Origin: Rosa chinensis | Taxonomy: Eukaryota; Streptophyta; Magnoliopsida; Rosales; Rosaceae | Length of the DNA stretch: 64,000 nucleotides | NCBI RefSeq assembly: GCF_002994745.2 | Contig: NC_037090.1 | Span: 29,866,501-29,930,500 of the forward strand | Reading direction: 5' to 3' | Shown here: positions 23,938-36,979 of the stretch, in pieces | Layout: every line of letters starts with the position of its first letter | Numbering within the stretch: position 1 is the first letter of the stretch | Position numbers and translations under genes: made by a program | The notes under the pieces: model-generated | The model's database searches: none | Told to the model about the DNA's origin: nothing | What the model saw: only the letters and a program-made list of their open reading frames with translations

Positions 23938-26900
23938 AGGTTAAATACTGTTTACTCCCTGAACTTTCAGGGAAAAAACAGTTCAGTCTCTCGGTTTTTA
24001 ATTTCACACGTTTACGCTTTCATGTCTCAATTTTTGACCAATAGGTCCATTCTGTCCAATCTGTGTGTTAAGTGGCCCACGTGGCAGGAAGTTAGACGCC
24101 AACTCAGCGCAATGTTGTCCAGGTGGAGTGTGAGACCACCCCCCCAAAAAAAAAAAAACCTAATCTAATTGCGCTCAACCCATATATCAAAAAATCTTGC
24201 CTCCCCTCTGAACGCCACTCAACCCTCACCCAGTACTGAACCCGACACAATCCTCTGCTCAATCTTCTATAATCGGGGATGAAACTGTAACCCAAGTCGT
24301 TCCCCAGACATTTCTAAGCCGTCGGAGGGGGAAGTATCGAGGTGGAGACATGGTTGGGCACGACCCAGATCTGTGGGAACTTAGAACTGTAGAAGGAGAC
24401 AACGCAGATATTCCTCATTATAGTGAGTATTTCATATATTTCAGGTGACTGCTCTTCTTCTATTGTAACTGAAAAATGGGTATTTCTTTTTATTTTCAGT
24501 TCTAGTGCTTTGGGGAAATTCTGCAGACAACGCAGATATTCCTCATTATAGTGAGTATTTCACGTATTTCAGGTGACTGCTCTTCTTCGATTGTAACTGA
24601 AAAATGGGTATTTCTTTTTATTTTCAGTTCTAGTGCTTCGGGGAAAAAATTGGGGGTTTGTTTATGCATAAGTTTGTGGGTTGTTTGTGAACTGATTTAG
24701 AAAGAGTTGTGTTTTTGCAATGCCTGTTTTGATTTCTAGGGTTTGAAGGAAAAAAATTGGGGGGCTTGGGTTGTTTGTGAACTGGTTTAGAAAGGGTTGG
24801 TTTCATGGGTTAGGAGTTATAAGGTGGAAAGGGAATTGGAAAATTTGATATTTTTTGTTGTTGCTTGCTTCAGTTCTAATGTGTGTATGATATTTAAGTG
24901 AAGACTGAAATGTGAGTGGTTGTTGAGAAAGTTAGGCATGGCATTTAATATTGTCAAGTTGTGGGTGAGTTAACTGGTTTTGGTTTTAATATGTTACAGA
25001 AAGTGGTCCAAAATATGGGGTAAATTATGACTGCTTTTGTCTGTGTCTCCCATGTGCTTTGAAGAATGACTTTCTGGTCTTTCATGTGTAAAAAATGACT
25101 TGTTTTGTCTGTGTCTCCCTCCCATGTGTGAAGAATGACTTTAAGACCTTAAGCACACTTTAATTTTTACTTTTTGTTTTTCTTGTACCTATTTATTGAC
25201 GCATCTTTTTGTATGGTGTATGGATTATTTTTCTGGTTTACGGTTACCTGGTTTAGGGTTTATGACTAATGGTTTTCATAATCTTATTGCAGCTTACCCA
25301 GACCATTTCACAGTCAAGGTGTACCATGGAGGATGCATAAGGAATGAAAGTTATGTTGGAGGGAAAGTGGATTTTTATGATAACGTAGATAGAGATAGGA
25401 TGTCACTAGTGGAGATAAATAACATGGTCAAGTAGCTGAATCTGTCTTATGCAGACCAAAGAATAGATTATTGGTACAAAGTTGGTGATGAAGAGGACAC
25501 AATGATGAAGCTAGAAATAGATTTAGATATGGTGATAGTGTGTACAGCTGTACCAACCTTTAGGTTAGTGATATTGTATTTAGACCACATGGAGCTGCAT
25601 GATGTATTTGGGGATGAAGATGATGAAATCTTCATATATAAAGATTTCCTCTTTAATGAAGGTAGGACCAGTGGTGTTGTTATAGAAGAGCTACTTGATG
25701 AGCCTAGGAAGAAGCCAAATGTTGTTATAAAAGAGCTATATGATTAGCCCAGGCCAATTGGAAGCAAAGGAATAGCAATTAGAGTGCTTGAGGACAATGT
25801 ACCAACTCAAGCAAGCTGTGTTGGTAGTCTAGATCCAAAAGAAGAGGGGAAATAGAAGCTTTTGGAGTATCATCCAAGTGGAAATGAGCAAAGAAGATGT
25901 GACCAAAGGTCAAGTGGATGGGGGCAGTCTAGTATGGGGCAAGGTCCGAGCAGTGTGGGCCAAGGGTCAAGTGGTGTGGAGCAAACAAGTGGACTAGATG
26001 GGTTGATGCATTATGTGGATGTGATGGATTATTTGCAGTCCTATGGTGGTGGTTTGGATTTAGGTAGATGAAGAAGCAGCGGAAAGTGAAAGAGGCAGTG
26101 ATGATGAAGCAAAAAGTGAGGATGGGGACTATAATCTTGAATTCGATGATGATGAATATGACCATTATGGAACTGATGAGGATAACTGGTTGGCAGAAGG
26201 TGAGATGGTAAAAGAGATGGAAGAGGGTAGAAGAAAAAAAGGTTTGAAGGCAGGAAAGAGTAGGGGGTATGGCCAAGTGTGCAAGAGGAATTCCTGAACT
26301 TTTCTGATAATGAGGACATGTTTAGGGAAGAATATTCAGATGATGAGAGGTTGCAGTATGACATTGATTCTGATAGGGAATTGGAAGATGTGGGAATTGA
26401 ATTCAATCCGGCCACAGATATGAAACATCTTGCCTTCAAGTTAAAAATGCAGTTTGCAACTGTAAAAGTGTTAAGGGATGCCTTAAGGGAAATGGCCATT
26501 GAAGGTGGATGGGAGTATGTGTTCATAAAAAATGATAAAACAAGGTTGAGGGTGGTATGCAAGGAGGAAAACTGCCCCTTTTTCTTATTTTCTTTGAAGA
26601 TGCAACACGAAAGTACACTGATGATCAAGGAATATGTTACTGAACACAAATGCACAAGAAAACATGGTTAGGATGAGATACTTGACTGCAAAGTTCAATG
26701 ACCAAATAGCACTTAATCAAGAGATAAGTCCAGGTATTTCTTATCAGTCTCTAACTATTGTCATTAGTTTACTTTTCTGGTTTATTTTGTAATTGCTGTT
26801 TCTGGTTGATGTTGCAAATTCTCTAGCAAAGACCATGTCAGCCACCATTAGAGCAAAGGTTTCAAGGTCAATGGCTTACAGAGCTAAAAGGGCTACTATG

Positions 26901-29602
26901 TTGGAAGTGGAAGGATCAATGAGAGAGCAGTATGCAAGGTTAAGGGATTATGGGAGAGAGCATCAGAGGGTTGATTCAGGGACAACTATTGATATCAAAT
27001 GTGACTACAACAATCCAGAAAAGAAATATGTTTTTAGGAGGATGTACATTTGCTTGGAGGCATTCAAGAATGGTTTTGAAGGCTAGGTGTAGATTAGTGG
27101 TTGGGTTTGATGGAGCACACATAAAGAGTTGTTTTGGAGGTCAACTTCTGACTGTAGTAGCTTTGGATGCTAATAACACTTCACGGGTTGTGGGATATGC
27201 AATGGTAGAGATGGAAAGTAAGGATTCTTGGATCTGGTTTCTTGAGCTGTTGGTGAAGGATTTGGTTATTGACCATGAAGGAGCAGGCTGGACATTTATT
27301 TCAGATAAACAAAAAGGTTTGAAACCTTCTTTTGAGTTGGTTGTCCCAGCAGCCTGAATTGGATTTTGTGCAAGGCATTTGTGGACCAACTTTACCAAGC
27401 TGTTTCCTAGTAAAGTAATGAAAGATCAGATGTGGAAGTGTGCAAAGGCAACAACTTTGCCTTACTTTTAGAAAGAAATGGAAGAGATGAAGTCCCTAGA
27501 TCTGGACGCCTATAACTGGTTGACAGATATTGAGGCTGTTTTGTCTTAACCTATATTTAAATGAGAATTATATATGTATGTTTTAACATGGTTTTGATGT
27601 TGTATTCTGGCAGAACCCGAGATGCCTCCTCAACATTGGTCTAGAGCATACTTCACAACTAGTAACGATTGTGATATCCTCATAAACAACATGTGTGAGA
27701 GCTTTAACAGCTTCATTTTGGAGTCAAGAGGCAAGCCACCTTTGACTATGTTTGAAGAGATAATGTGGGAGTTAATGAAGAGGAATCAGATTAGAAGGAA
27801 TAAAATGGAGGCCTACCATGGAAATATATGCCCCAAGCCAAGGAATATTTTAGAGAAGAACAAAATCAAAGTTGCAACAGACTGCATTGCAACATTCAAT
27901 GGTGGTGACAGAGTAGAAGTGGAGAATATTGAGGGATCCAAGAATGTTGTGGACCTCCTTGAGAGCACATGAAGTTGTAGGAAGTGGGATTTGATTGGAA
28001 TCCCGTGTAAGCATGTCGTTGCTGCAATATATGGGAAGAGGGAAAACCCGGATGACTATGTGGCATCTTGCTACCTGAAGAAGACTTATCTGAGTATCTA
28101 CAATCACCCAATACAGCCTATGAATAGGATGGATATATGGTTAACAAGTGAAGATCAAGCTATCTTATCTCCACAATATTCAAGGCAACCTGAGAGGCCA
28201 AAAATGAAGAGGATTAAGGATGCTTCAGAAAAAGAGATAAATGGTGGTACTAAACTTCAAAGAGTGCTAAGATCCTTGAGGTGTAGCAACTGTGGTCAAG
28301 TAGGACACAATCTGAAAACAAGTCAGAGGCACTTGCCACCAAAGGAAAAGAAGGTTGCTGCTCTTTCTAAGAAGAGGAAGGTGAATGGTGAACCAGGACA
28401 AGGTTTTGAAAATCAGGTATGTTGCACCATTACATTAGCAATTTATTTTTGTTAAGTGAAGTAAAAATTTAAATGTTATTGATATGATTATTGTTGCTGC
28501 AGTCCAAGAAAGGCAAAACAGGTCACCTGACTGCAAATGAGTTGAGGCAGAAAGCTAAAGAGCTAGATATCAAAGGGTGATATTACACTCTCAACAATTG
28601 TTTATTGGTTTTGTATTTGTCTACCCTACTTAATTGACTTGCTTATATTGTTTATGTATGTCCAGAAAGAGATGGCTACATTGAAGGCATCAAGGTTGGC
28701 AACAAACGTGCCTGCTTCAACAAAGGGTAGGCCTAAGCAAGCTACAAGTGCTCCAACAAGCTCACCGCCTGCACAAGCTACATCTGCCACCACTAATTCA
28801 AGGGCTCCACAAGCTTTTGGGAGATCAAGCAACAAGGCTGTAGCACCAACAAGGTCATCTCAGAGGCTTAGACAGAACTCAGGTAAAGAACATGGAAAAT
28901 AGTTATGTAATTGGACAAAGTGTTTGCCTGCCCATCAGATCAATTTAGACATCCTTTTTTGTGCAACCTTTTGCTGTGTCATTTGGTTGCTAGCTCTAAT
29001 ATTTTGATTAGATGATTAGAGCTATGTTAGATGCATACTTGAACAATTAATGAAGATGTAATGCTCTAATTTTTTATTTTTGGTAAGTTAGAGCTTGGTT
29101 AATGGCTTGCTAATGCTGCAAAAACTATGTAGGGATTATGTTGCTATAGATTATTATGAATGGAATTGGATGGTATTCAAGTGCTAGAATTGTGGAATTG
29201 ATGGTTGAAATTTTTCCGTTTTTGTGCGATTCATATTTACTGTTGAAAGTGTTGAGTTCATAATTGCAATTGTCAGATTTTTTTTCAAAGTTCAATTTGT
29301 GGTATTTTGGGGTTTAGTGGGAAAATTAGAATCAATTTAGAGGGATTTGATTGATGGAGAAGGGGAAAAATGAACGAAAGGTTATTCTGGAAATTTTTCC
29401 AGTGACTTGGCATGCCAAGAGCTAAGTTGGCATCTAATTTCCTACCACGACAGCCACTTAATGGTAGCAGTTAACGGAGATTGGACAGAATGGACTTATT
29501 GGTCAAAAATTGAGAGATGAAGGAGTAAACGTGTGAAATTAAAAGCCAAGGGACTGCACTGTTTTTTCCCTGAAAGTTTAGAGAGTAAACAGTATTTAAC
29601 TC
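23938..29602 (+). mobile_element. Mutator-like element (MULE), full length, 9-bp duplication
   Basis: Long terminal inverted repeats of about 170 bp cover 23938-24107 and about 29430-29602 (shared blocks ATACTGTTTACTC, CTTTCAGGGAAAAAACAGT, CAATTTTTGACCAATA, GTCCATTCTGTCCAATCT). A perfect 9-bp target duplication TATCAATAT lies at 23929-23937 and 29603-29611. Inside is a decayed MURA-like transposase. The leader has a 128-bp direct duplication (24398-24525 and 24526-24646). The structure is complete, but the enzyme is broken by stops and indels, so the copy is a former autonomous element. Confidence 0.93.
25293..28902 (+). pseudogene. MuDR/MURA-like transposase, degenerate
   Basis: Blocks occur in family order. 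A PB1-like N-terminal region begins after a splice acceptor at 25291-25292 (FTVKVYHGGCI). An acidic stretch and a MuDR DNA-binding domain follow at about 26400-26670 (FNPATDMKHLAFKLKMQF). The catalytic domain spans about 26830-27470, with GFDGAHIKS and SDKQKGL carrying the first two acidic residues expected of the DDE triad. A SWIM zinc finger is near 27975-28030 (CRKWDLIGIPCKH). A zinc knuckle near 28283-28330 has Ser in place of its last Cys (CSNCGQVGHNLKTS). A basic Ala/Pro/Ser tail ends at 28902. Damage includes stops at about 25433, 25745, 26669, 27355 and 27970 and a 1-base frame change near 27080. It would have bound the terminal repeats and cut in the nucleus. Confidence 0.9.
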
Positions 29603-29611
29603 TATCAATAT

Positions 29612-30900
29612 TTATTAGCGTCCTGACAACATATTATAGTTTTCTCGCACCAAGTGCCTCCAATATGGTTGGAGAATATTTGTGTTATCTCATATATATG
29701 CTGTCAAATTCCTACAGTATATTGAGGCATATAATGTCATGAACCAGAAGTTCATTGAACCAAATACACTAATTTACCATGATAGGTTACGTCATCTTTT
29801 ATCTAACATGGTGCATGGAATCACTTACAAGTTTCGATGACTGTTAACCTTACTCACAAGCAAATTGTTCATTTACCTCATTTTAGTGAGTTGTCAATTT
29901 AATAAGACAATCCTCGATCCTCTCATGAGACGAAGAAAGATCGTTCCTGAAGAACAACATGAATTGGTATGAGATATTTATCCATGGTCCCATTTTGATT
30001 TTTAGAAATATCTAAACTAGTGAATTGATACAAGAAAGTGACAAAATTATATGCTAAATGCAAGACATCTGCTTGGGTTAAAGTCCCTAAAACCAACCAT
30101 ATTAGCACAAACAACCTAGTCCCTAATTGATTTGTGCTATGCATGTCTATCCAAGTGACATGTTTCTCCTGAAGAGAATATCATGAAACAATATCAGTAG
30201 GCCATTAGGAAATGATGTCTTGGTAATATAATAATACATCAATATGGTTAATGCTCATGGACTAAATGATTTTAACCTAAAATTTAGTTTAGGTTCACCA
30301 CCAGCTAATGAATGTACATCTTCACTCCAAAGAAAGTGATAGATCTTTGAATGCATCTTTTGCACATGGTCATAAGAAGACAGTCTTCTTGCTATTAAGA
30401 GGAGGAAAGACTACTATCATTTGAATAACAGCATGAATTTGTGTGGAATGTATCCACCTGGTCTGAAGTATTAAGCATCCAAAAAGCCTTATACTAATAA
30501 ACTAAATGGTCGTTGGTGAAAAATTAGAGTTCGATCAATAAATATACAAGCGGAGACATTAGAGTTTTTGAAAAAAAAAAAAAAACATTTGCAAATGAGT
30601 GAAAAGAAGTTCGAATTTAATATTTAACAAAAAGAAAATGTTAGTCCAAAACAGGTGTGTAGGAAAATGTTTGTAGATGTCTTAAACTCCGCTCCCCCAA
30701 AATCACATAAATATAGCTTAATACAGTTAAGATATGTGATTAAAATCATTAACATGAATTATTACATCTTAATACAGCTGTAATGCGTTTTAAGAGAAAC
30801 TAGCCGTTGGTCAATAAATGAACCAGATAAACATTAATGACTTCCTAATCCCACTTTCCCTAAGCGTCTAGGATTTACAAAACTAAATTAATAAACTAAA
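29612..30900. other. No gene recognised
   Basis: A/T-rich sequence between the MULE and the ZFWD-like gene. It has only short open stretches, an A run near 30570-30584, and no recognisable repeat ends. Confidence 0.5.
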
Positions 30901-30935
30901 CCAAAAACGGATTGCTCTTCACGCAACTTAGTTAC

Positions 30936-30944
30936 CATAAATAG
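30936..30944 (+). promoter_or_regulatory. Possible TATA-like box for the ZFWD-like gene
   Basis: CATAAATAG lies about 130 bases before the ATG at 31070. The T/C-rich leader after it (30970-31030) looks like a plant 5' UTR. The assignment rests on position and sequence only. Confidence 0.3.
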
Positions 30945-31069
30945 TTGAAGCCCTACCGCTTGACTCATAATCCTCTCCACTTTCATCTTTCTCTAATCGT
31001 TTAGGGCTTTCTTTCCTTCATTGCTCTCTGAGGTGTGGAGGCTTCTACTGATTGTTGTTCTCTGTGATC

Positions 31070-32326
31070 ATGCAACAACTAAAGCATGGCTCTCAGGGGT
31101 TCCAATTCCAGAGTCCCAAGGACAAAAGGATCCGTTTATCCAAGAAGACTTGTTTTCGAAACCGTCTGCAAGTTTTGGGTGATGGGCAGAAGAAAGAGTG
31201 TAGGTTCCTACACGCTGACCCGGAACAAAAGACTCTTGCGTTAATGGAGGAGAAGGGAAAATGTATAGGGAAAGCATCTGATTCTACTAATATTATTGTT
31301 GAGAAAAGCATTGGTTCCCATAAAGGGAAAATGGCAGAAGCAGTCTGCAAGTTCTGGGCAGATGGAAAGTGTGTAAGAAGCTTAGGGTGCCCTTATTTGC
31401 ACAGTTGGTTCCGTGGAGATGGCTTTTCTTCCTTGACAAAGCTCCAAGGCCATAAGAAGGGGGTAACTGGAATTGTGCTTTCGGAGAGAAGTAGCAATCT
31501 CTATTCTGCTGCCAAAAATGGGACTATTAGGGTTTGGGACTACAATACCGGTCAAGGCAGCAGGGTAATCAATCTTAATGTTGAAGCAGGCTGCTTGATT
31601 AGTAAGGGTGCATGGGTTTTCCGTGGTGCTTCCAATCTTGTCAAGGTGGAATATTGAGTCCAATGCGGAATTTACCCTAGCTGGACATGTTGGTAAAGTC
31701 CATGCCATGGAAGTTGGGAATGATATGGTATTCGCAGGGACAGAGGAAGGTGTTATATATGTGTGGAAAGGCAAAGCCTGTTCTGATGCAAAAGTGAATC
31801 CATCTCACCCTGATCAGGCTCTCAGTGGCCATACTGCTGCTGTGGTTTCTTTAAGGGTTGGAAATATCAGACTCTACTCAGGTTATGTGGACCATACAAT
31901 AAGGGTGTGGAATCTGGACACTTTGGAGTGTGCTATGACTCTAAATGGACATTCTGATGTTGTGACGTCTCTTATAAGTTGGACTACATGTCTGATCTCA
32001 TGTTCATTAGACCACATGATAAAGGCATGGACTATGTGTAAAGGAGGCAACATTGAAGGAATCTACACTCACATTGAAGAAGACGATCTTCTTGCTCTCT
32101 CTGGAATGCATGGTACTGAAGATAAACCAGTCCTACTTTGCTCATCAAAAGACAATTCTATCCGCATATATGATTTGCCATCCTTTGATGAGAAGGGAAG
32201 ATTATTTGACAAACGAGAAGTTCGGGCTATTCAAGTGGGCCTTGGAGGACTATTCTTCACTAGGATGAAACCGGTGGACTTTCTGTGTGGAATTGGTTAG
32301 AACCTGCAGTCAAACAAGAGTCATGA
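31070..32326 (+). pseudogene. CCCH zinc finger / WD40 protein (ZFWD type), two frameshifts
   Basis: The ATG at 31070 gives a degenerate first CCCH finger (CRFLHAD), a clear second finger (CKFWADGKCVRSLGCPYLH, near 31350-31400), then WD40 repeats (LQGHKKGVTGI, GTIRVWDYNTGQ, LAGHVGKVHAMEVGNDM, LSGHTAAVVSL, HTIRVWNLDTLECAMTLNGH, IRIYDLPSFDEKGRLF). This is the order in plant ZFWD proteins, putative nucleic-acid-binding or adaptor proteins. The frame shifts by one base near 31650 (LVK|WNIES) and again near 32265, after which DETGGLSVWNWLEP restores the expected C-terminus with a stop at 32324-32326. There is no intron, so it may be a retrocopy, although I cannot exclude an intronless subfamily member with sequencing errors. 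Confidence 0.85.
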
Positions 32327-32634
32327 TGAGTCTTCATTAGCTCCTGCTTACACTAGAAGTATAGATATTCTTTAGCTGCACAAAGTGTAGCAAGTTTGTA
32401 ATTGTTTGTATCTAAATCTTGACAACCATTCAGTTGTTCAATTTTGTGTCGTTCATTGTTCTGTACAGTTAAAGTTGACTATATATCAAAAGTAAATTTG
32501 TTCCCACATTTATTAAAATTCAGACTTTGCGACCTCTACTACATACTAAGTTCCTGTTTTTCTGGCCAATAAGTTCTATATTGTTTCTGGATTTTGATAA
32601 CAACATAATGGATGGACAAGTTTACATAATTAAA

Positions 32635-33517
32635 TGTAGGTACAAGGTTTACACTTGATGTGTTGGTATCCCTATACAAAGCACCGAAGAAGCCTACAAA
32701 GTTCATCAAAACTTATCTCGGAGAATTTCAGGTAATTGCCTCTCATGCATGAGCACGGGATTGCAACATGTATCACAATTCCCAAGTTAGTCTTAGTCAA
32801 CCCTACGTTTTTGGGAGTCCAATTTTGGAAAGTATCTTTTGATTTTTAGATGTTATATTATAAAGATATTTTCTAATTGTAAAAATCATGCTATTAATGT
32901 CCTAATCGTTTTAGGATTTGGGTATTTTAATTGGATATCTTTTTATTCAAAGATTTTTCCTATTAGGAGTCCAATTAGGGTAAATCTTGATAATTGAGGA
33001 TTTGTTTTCTCCTCAATATATTCAGAAGAAAAGAGCGTTCATGTTTGGGTGACTTAGACGCAAGAATTCATGTTCTTCTTGTTTGCTTAGAAAAAGTCAC
33101 ATAGGTATTTTGAAACACTTGTTCCATGTAAAAGTGTCTCATTCATCATTCATATACATGCATTGATTCTCTCGTGATCAGTAGAGAAGATGGTGTTGCA
33201 AGAGGAGCGATATTTGCAGATAGTTCAAGTAAAGAAGAAGGTCAAGATTCAAGACAAGCACCTCTTTAGTGAGTCTAGAGATTGTAGCCGTGTAGAGAGC
33301 TAACATAAAGAACCATATCCTTCACTATTATTGGATTTGATTTTATTTGGGTTCTCAAGAGTAAGAGCCCCGCAGTGTTTTTAATCTCAAAGCTGAAGTT
33401 TTCACTGCGTAACCAAAATTGTGCTTTCTATGTGAATTTTTGATTTCTGCCCAGTAAGGATTGCAATGTGTCTATCAATCCCCGTCACCCAGATTCACGC
33501 TTTTCCTAGTATTTTCA
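32635..33517 (+). repeat. Copia left LTR
   Basis: A direct repeat of 36980-37851. It should carry the element's promoter in U3 and the RNA start and end, but I do not assign these. It begins right after the first TTAAA duplication copy and runs into the primer-binding site. Confidence 0.93.
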
Positions 33518-33519
33518 TT

Positions 33520-33531
33520 TGGCATCAGAGC
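33520..33531 (+). promoter_or_regulatory. Copia primer-binding site
   Basis: TGGCATCAGAGC lies two bases after the left LTR. It differs by one base from TGGTATCAGAGC, the usual complement of the plant initiator Met tRNA 3' end that primes minus-strand DNA synthesis. Confidence 0.85.
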
Positions 33532-33563
33532 AGGTTCTAAAGCTTTTTAGTAGATCTGAGGAC

Positions 33564-35307
33564 ATGATGGAACTTGAATATAAAGAGCCTCCAGTTCGAT
33601 AAACTGCCCCCCTTTGTTTGATGGTGAAGATTACTCACAATGGAAGATCATGATGAGGGCACTCCTCTACTCTCAGGATGAAAATATGTGGAATATAGTT
33701 GAGACTGGATGGGAACACCCAACCAAGGCTGAAGACTCAAAGAATGTAGAAGGGACATCTGCAAGAGTTCTTAAGCCTAGGAAGGAAAGGACAGAAGAGG
33801 AGGTTCGGAATAGAAGTTGCGATTTCAAGGCACGGAATTCCTTATACGCAACTTTATCCAAGAAGGAGAGGGTGAGAATCAGTCATTGTGACACGGCTAA
33901 ACAGGCATGGGATCTTCTTCAAGTCAGTTAAGAAGGAAATAAAAAGGTTAGAGGTCAAAAGTTTCAGAGACTTGTCTTAGAGTTTGAGAACATGCAAATG
34001 GGGGAGGATGAATCAATAGATGACTTTCATGCTCGTCTTCTGAATGTGACAAGTCATTGTCGCAGTCTTGGTGATCATTTTGAAAAGCATCGAATCGTCA
34101 AGAAAATCCTTAGGTCTCTTTCATCAAAGTTTCAATCCAAACAGACACCTATTGTCTTGAAGAACTGGTAAGAAATCTCAAAACTTTTGAGATGAGACTC
34201 AAGCTTGAAAAAAAGGTAAAATGTATTGCTTTTTCCTCCATTAAAAAGAAAGATTATATTGTTGATGATTCTGTGGATTTAGCTTTGTTGACGAAAGAGT
34301 TCAAAATTTTTTTAAAAAACAAAAACTCTTCGAATAATTTTCCTAACAAACCTAAATGCTTTGAGTGTGGTGGAATTGGACATCTTGCTACCGATTGTGG
34401 CAACAAGAAGTATAATTCATGTGGTAACAATGCTTTAAAGTCCACATGGAGTGATAATGATGAAAGCTCTCAATTAGATGGTGAAGAGGTAAATCTTACT
34501 CTTACTTCCTCTCTTGATACTGAATTATCTGATGATTCTGACTTAGAAGGTATATAATACTCTTAATGAAGAAACAAATGAAAAATGCAAGCAATTGTAT
34601 AATGCTTCAAGGATTGTTCTTCGGAAAAATAATAAACTTGAAGAAGAAGTTGAATCTTTAAGAGTGGAAAAGATAAAAATTGAGCAAAAATTTGAAATTT
34701 CTTTAAAAGAATGGGAAAAGAGCGTATTGACCTTGTTGATAAGATTAAAGTTTTGCAGGATGAGGTCAAGTCTCAAGATTGGGACAAGGAACATGGTGAT
34801 CATATTAACAAAATCAAAGTTTTGCAGGTTAAAATCAAGGTTCAGTCCACTCTAAATGTTTCACTAACCCTTGAAAATGAGAAATTACATGATGAGCTAC
34901 TTAAAGTCAAGGAAAACTTCAACAAGTTCTCTATAGGGTCAGAAAAGGTCTCTAAGATGATTGACTTTGGTAAATCTCATTCCAACAAAAAAGGATTAGG
35001 GTATGAAGGTGAGTCCAGCAAACCTTTGATCTTTATAAAAGGTGTGGAATGTGAAAATTCGTTGGGTCAGTCACAAGCTTCAAGTGACATTGATTCTGGT
35101 CCAAAGTTACCCAAAAGATTAGAACCTAAATTGGACCTCAAAACCCATAAAAAAGTTTCTCAAGTAAGTTCTGATAGTTACACCTCTGTGCGTCAACCCA
35201 GGTATGTTCATAACTTTAAAAACTTTACTCTCACTTGTCATTATTGCAGAAAATTAGGACATATACGTCCTAGGTATAATATACTTCGCAGGGTCACTCA
35301 AAATTAG
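33564..35307 (+). pseudogene. Copia gag region, degenerate
   Basis: After a start at 33564 (MMELEYKEPP) an early stop and frame change lead into a gag/UBN2-like domain (LFDGEDYSQWKIMMRALL, then MQMGEDESIDDFHARLLNV). A CCHC zinc knuckle is intact near 34354-34400 (CFECGGIGHLATDC). A coiled, charged stretch follows at 34590-34930. A second knuckle near 35237-35280 lacks its last Cys (CHYCRKLGHIRPRY). Frames change near 33610, 34160 and 34560, with stops between. The protein would form the particle shell and bind element RNA. Confidence 0.85.
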
Positions 35308-35465
35308 AAGAAAGCATCAAAAATTAGCCCAACTGCATCGCTGCAAGCTGAGCTGAAAGAGCATCTGAAGTTGATTAACAGGATTGCAGAGTGTTTTGCA
35401 ATCCCCAAAGAGCAGAATTTGAAGCAGAAGCAAATCTAGATTAAAAAAATGTTCTAATAATTGTT

Positions 35466-35614
35466 TCTTTGCTCATATGGATAATTTTGATAATATGCTT
35501 GAGCTTGCTTTTGTTCCTACTGAACACAAATTGGTTGACTCGTTTACTAAGCCCTTAAACACAGCTCGATTTGAATCACTTAGAAGCACCATTGGTGGAT
35601 GCTCTAAGTATTGA
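35466..35614 (+). pseudogene. Copia pol remnant: C-terminal tip of RT/RNase H
   Basis: About 50 codons read AFVPTEHKLVDSFTKPLNTA and end SLRSTIGG, the signature of the end of Copia pol, with a stop at 35612-35614. Protease, integrase and the reverse transcriptase catalytic core are absent between gag and this point, so a deletion of about 3 kb is inferred. Confidence 0.88.
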
Positions 35615-35639
35615 TACTCTCACTTCGCTTGATCCATTT

Positions 35640-36979
35640 TACATGAATTCATAGTGTATGATATCATACTAGTATAAGTGCATTACGCTTTTTATTTCTG
35701 CATTTTGTTTTCAGTTTTCTGGAAAATCAGGATTGCATGTGTGGTTTGTGTCCCTACGTGTCTGACATGCAGCAATCGAATTGAACTTAGATTGACAAGT
35801 GTTATGATACTTTCCTTAAATATGATTTTGATGAGTCGAATAACATGTTTTGAATGGGTTCTTGCATCACTTTGTGATCTTGAGCATGAACAACATATTC
35901 TTTATCACTTTGTATTCTCACATGCACACATACTCCTTTGTGGTGGTACGTATCCGCTTGGTTGATTTGATTTTAGTTCATACATACTAAGTGAGTGAAT
36001 ATTGTTGTTGCTCTTTGTTTAAAAGGTAAAAATATTTGGAGCAAGGCCAGGCTATTCCCAAAGTAAACAGGCATGGTCATGGTGAACGATATGAGGTTTA
36101 GGAAGAAATGGGAATGGTTTGGTCACCCCGGTGGATTCTGAAACTATTGACTTGAGTTGTTATGTCCTTGTTACATTTAGTACCCTAAAGTCAACTGACT
36201 TGGGAATTGCTGGCATAAAACTTATTACATGAGTCTTAGCTTGCTTAAAAAAAAAAAAGTGAAAAGCTTCAGTGTGTGAAAGGCAAAAAGAAAAAAATAT
36301 TATGCCCACACGGTGTCATAAGGGGAGATTTGAGTTTATTGTGATTATCTTTTTCATTTCTTATGTGTGTTCTACTTTCTCTGATTCTGAGATTCTTACA
36401 GACCCCACTCTGAGCTATGTTCACTTACACAACAAAGGTACAGAATATTCGATCATCTTCTTGCTTACTTTGTTGTTGTCAAAATCTCTTCACTCATGTG
36501 ACCTTAACTTATTACTTTCATGTTTGAGGATTGGTGCTAACACTCTTGTCTAAAAGTTATGCTTTTGTCTCTGTCATTTGTACAAGGATACAAACCCACT
36601 CATTGTGTGTTTGCATTTCATTCTTGTATCTTTCATAACATGATCACACTTAGGGGGAGTATTGATACTTGGACTATTTCCAACTGATTGATTCTACATA
36701 GCTTCCGCTACATAAATTGCCTTTGTCATTCCTAGATAAAAAAGGGGAGATATTGGTGAATTTGATCAACTTGTGTTTTGATTGTTTAAATATTTTGATA
36801 TTGATCTTGAAATTGTGTGACACTCCTATGCCTTATCTTTAACATGCTTTCTACAAGGTGTGTTGATAAGTGTTTCAGGAAAGACATATTGCTGATGGAA
36901 TGTGTGATCTTCAAGTACTTGTTGAGGGGGAGTGTGGCTAAAATAGGATGTTTTGTATTGGAATGCCAAATGGGGAGAT
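35640..36979 (+). other. Copia 3' untranslated region
   Basis: About 1.3 kb lies between the pol stop and the right LTR, with no frame I recognise. GGGGAGATATTGGTGA near 36746 and GGGGGAGTGTGG near 36925 are purine-rich, the latter typical of the sequence before plant Copia 3' LTRs. Confidence 0.6.

Noticed and set aside
23938..24100. Reading the left MULE repeat as an LTR
   Set aside because: The matching copy at 29430-29602 is inverted, not direct, and the duplication is 9 bp, which fits Mutator.
25929..26655. Reverse-strand open frames over the MULE transposase
   Set aside because: They are antisense shadows of the acidic region and DNA-binding domain, which match the family on the forward strand.
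31068..31774. Reverse-strand open frames over the ZFWD-like gene
   Set aside because: The forward strand carries the CCCH and WD40 motifs; the reverse frames have none.
33520..33531. A tRNA gene at the TGGCATCAGAGC sequence
   Set aside because: It is only the primer-binding site; no cloverleaf can be drawn around it. The same holds for 63661-63672.
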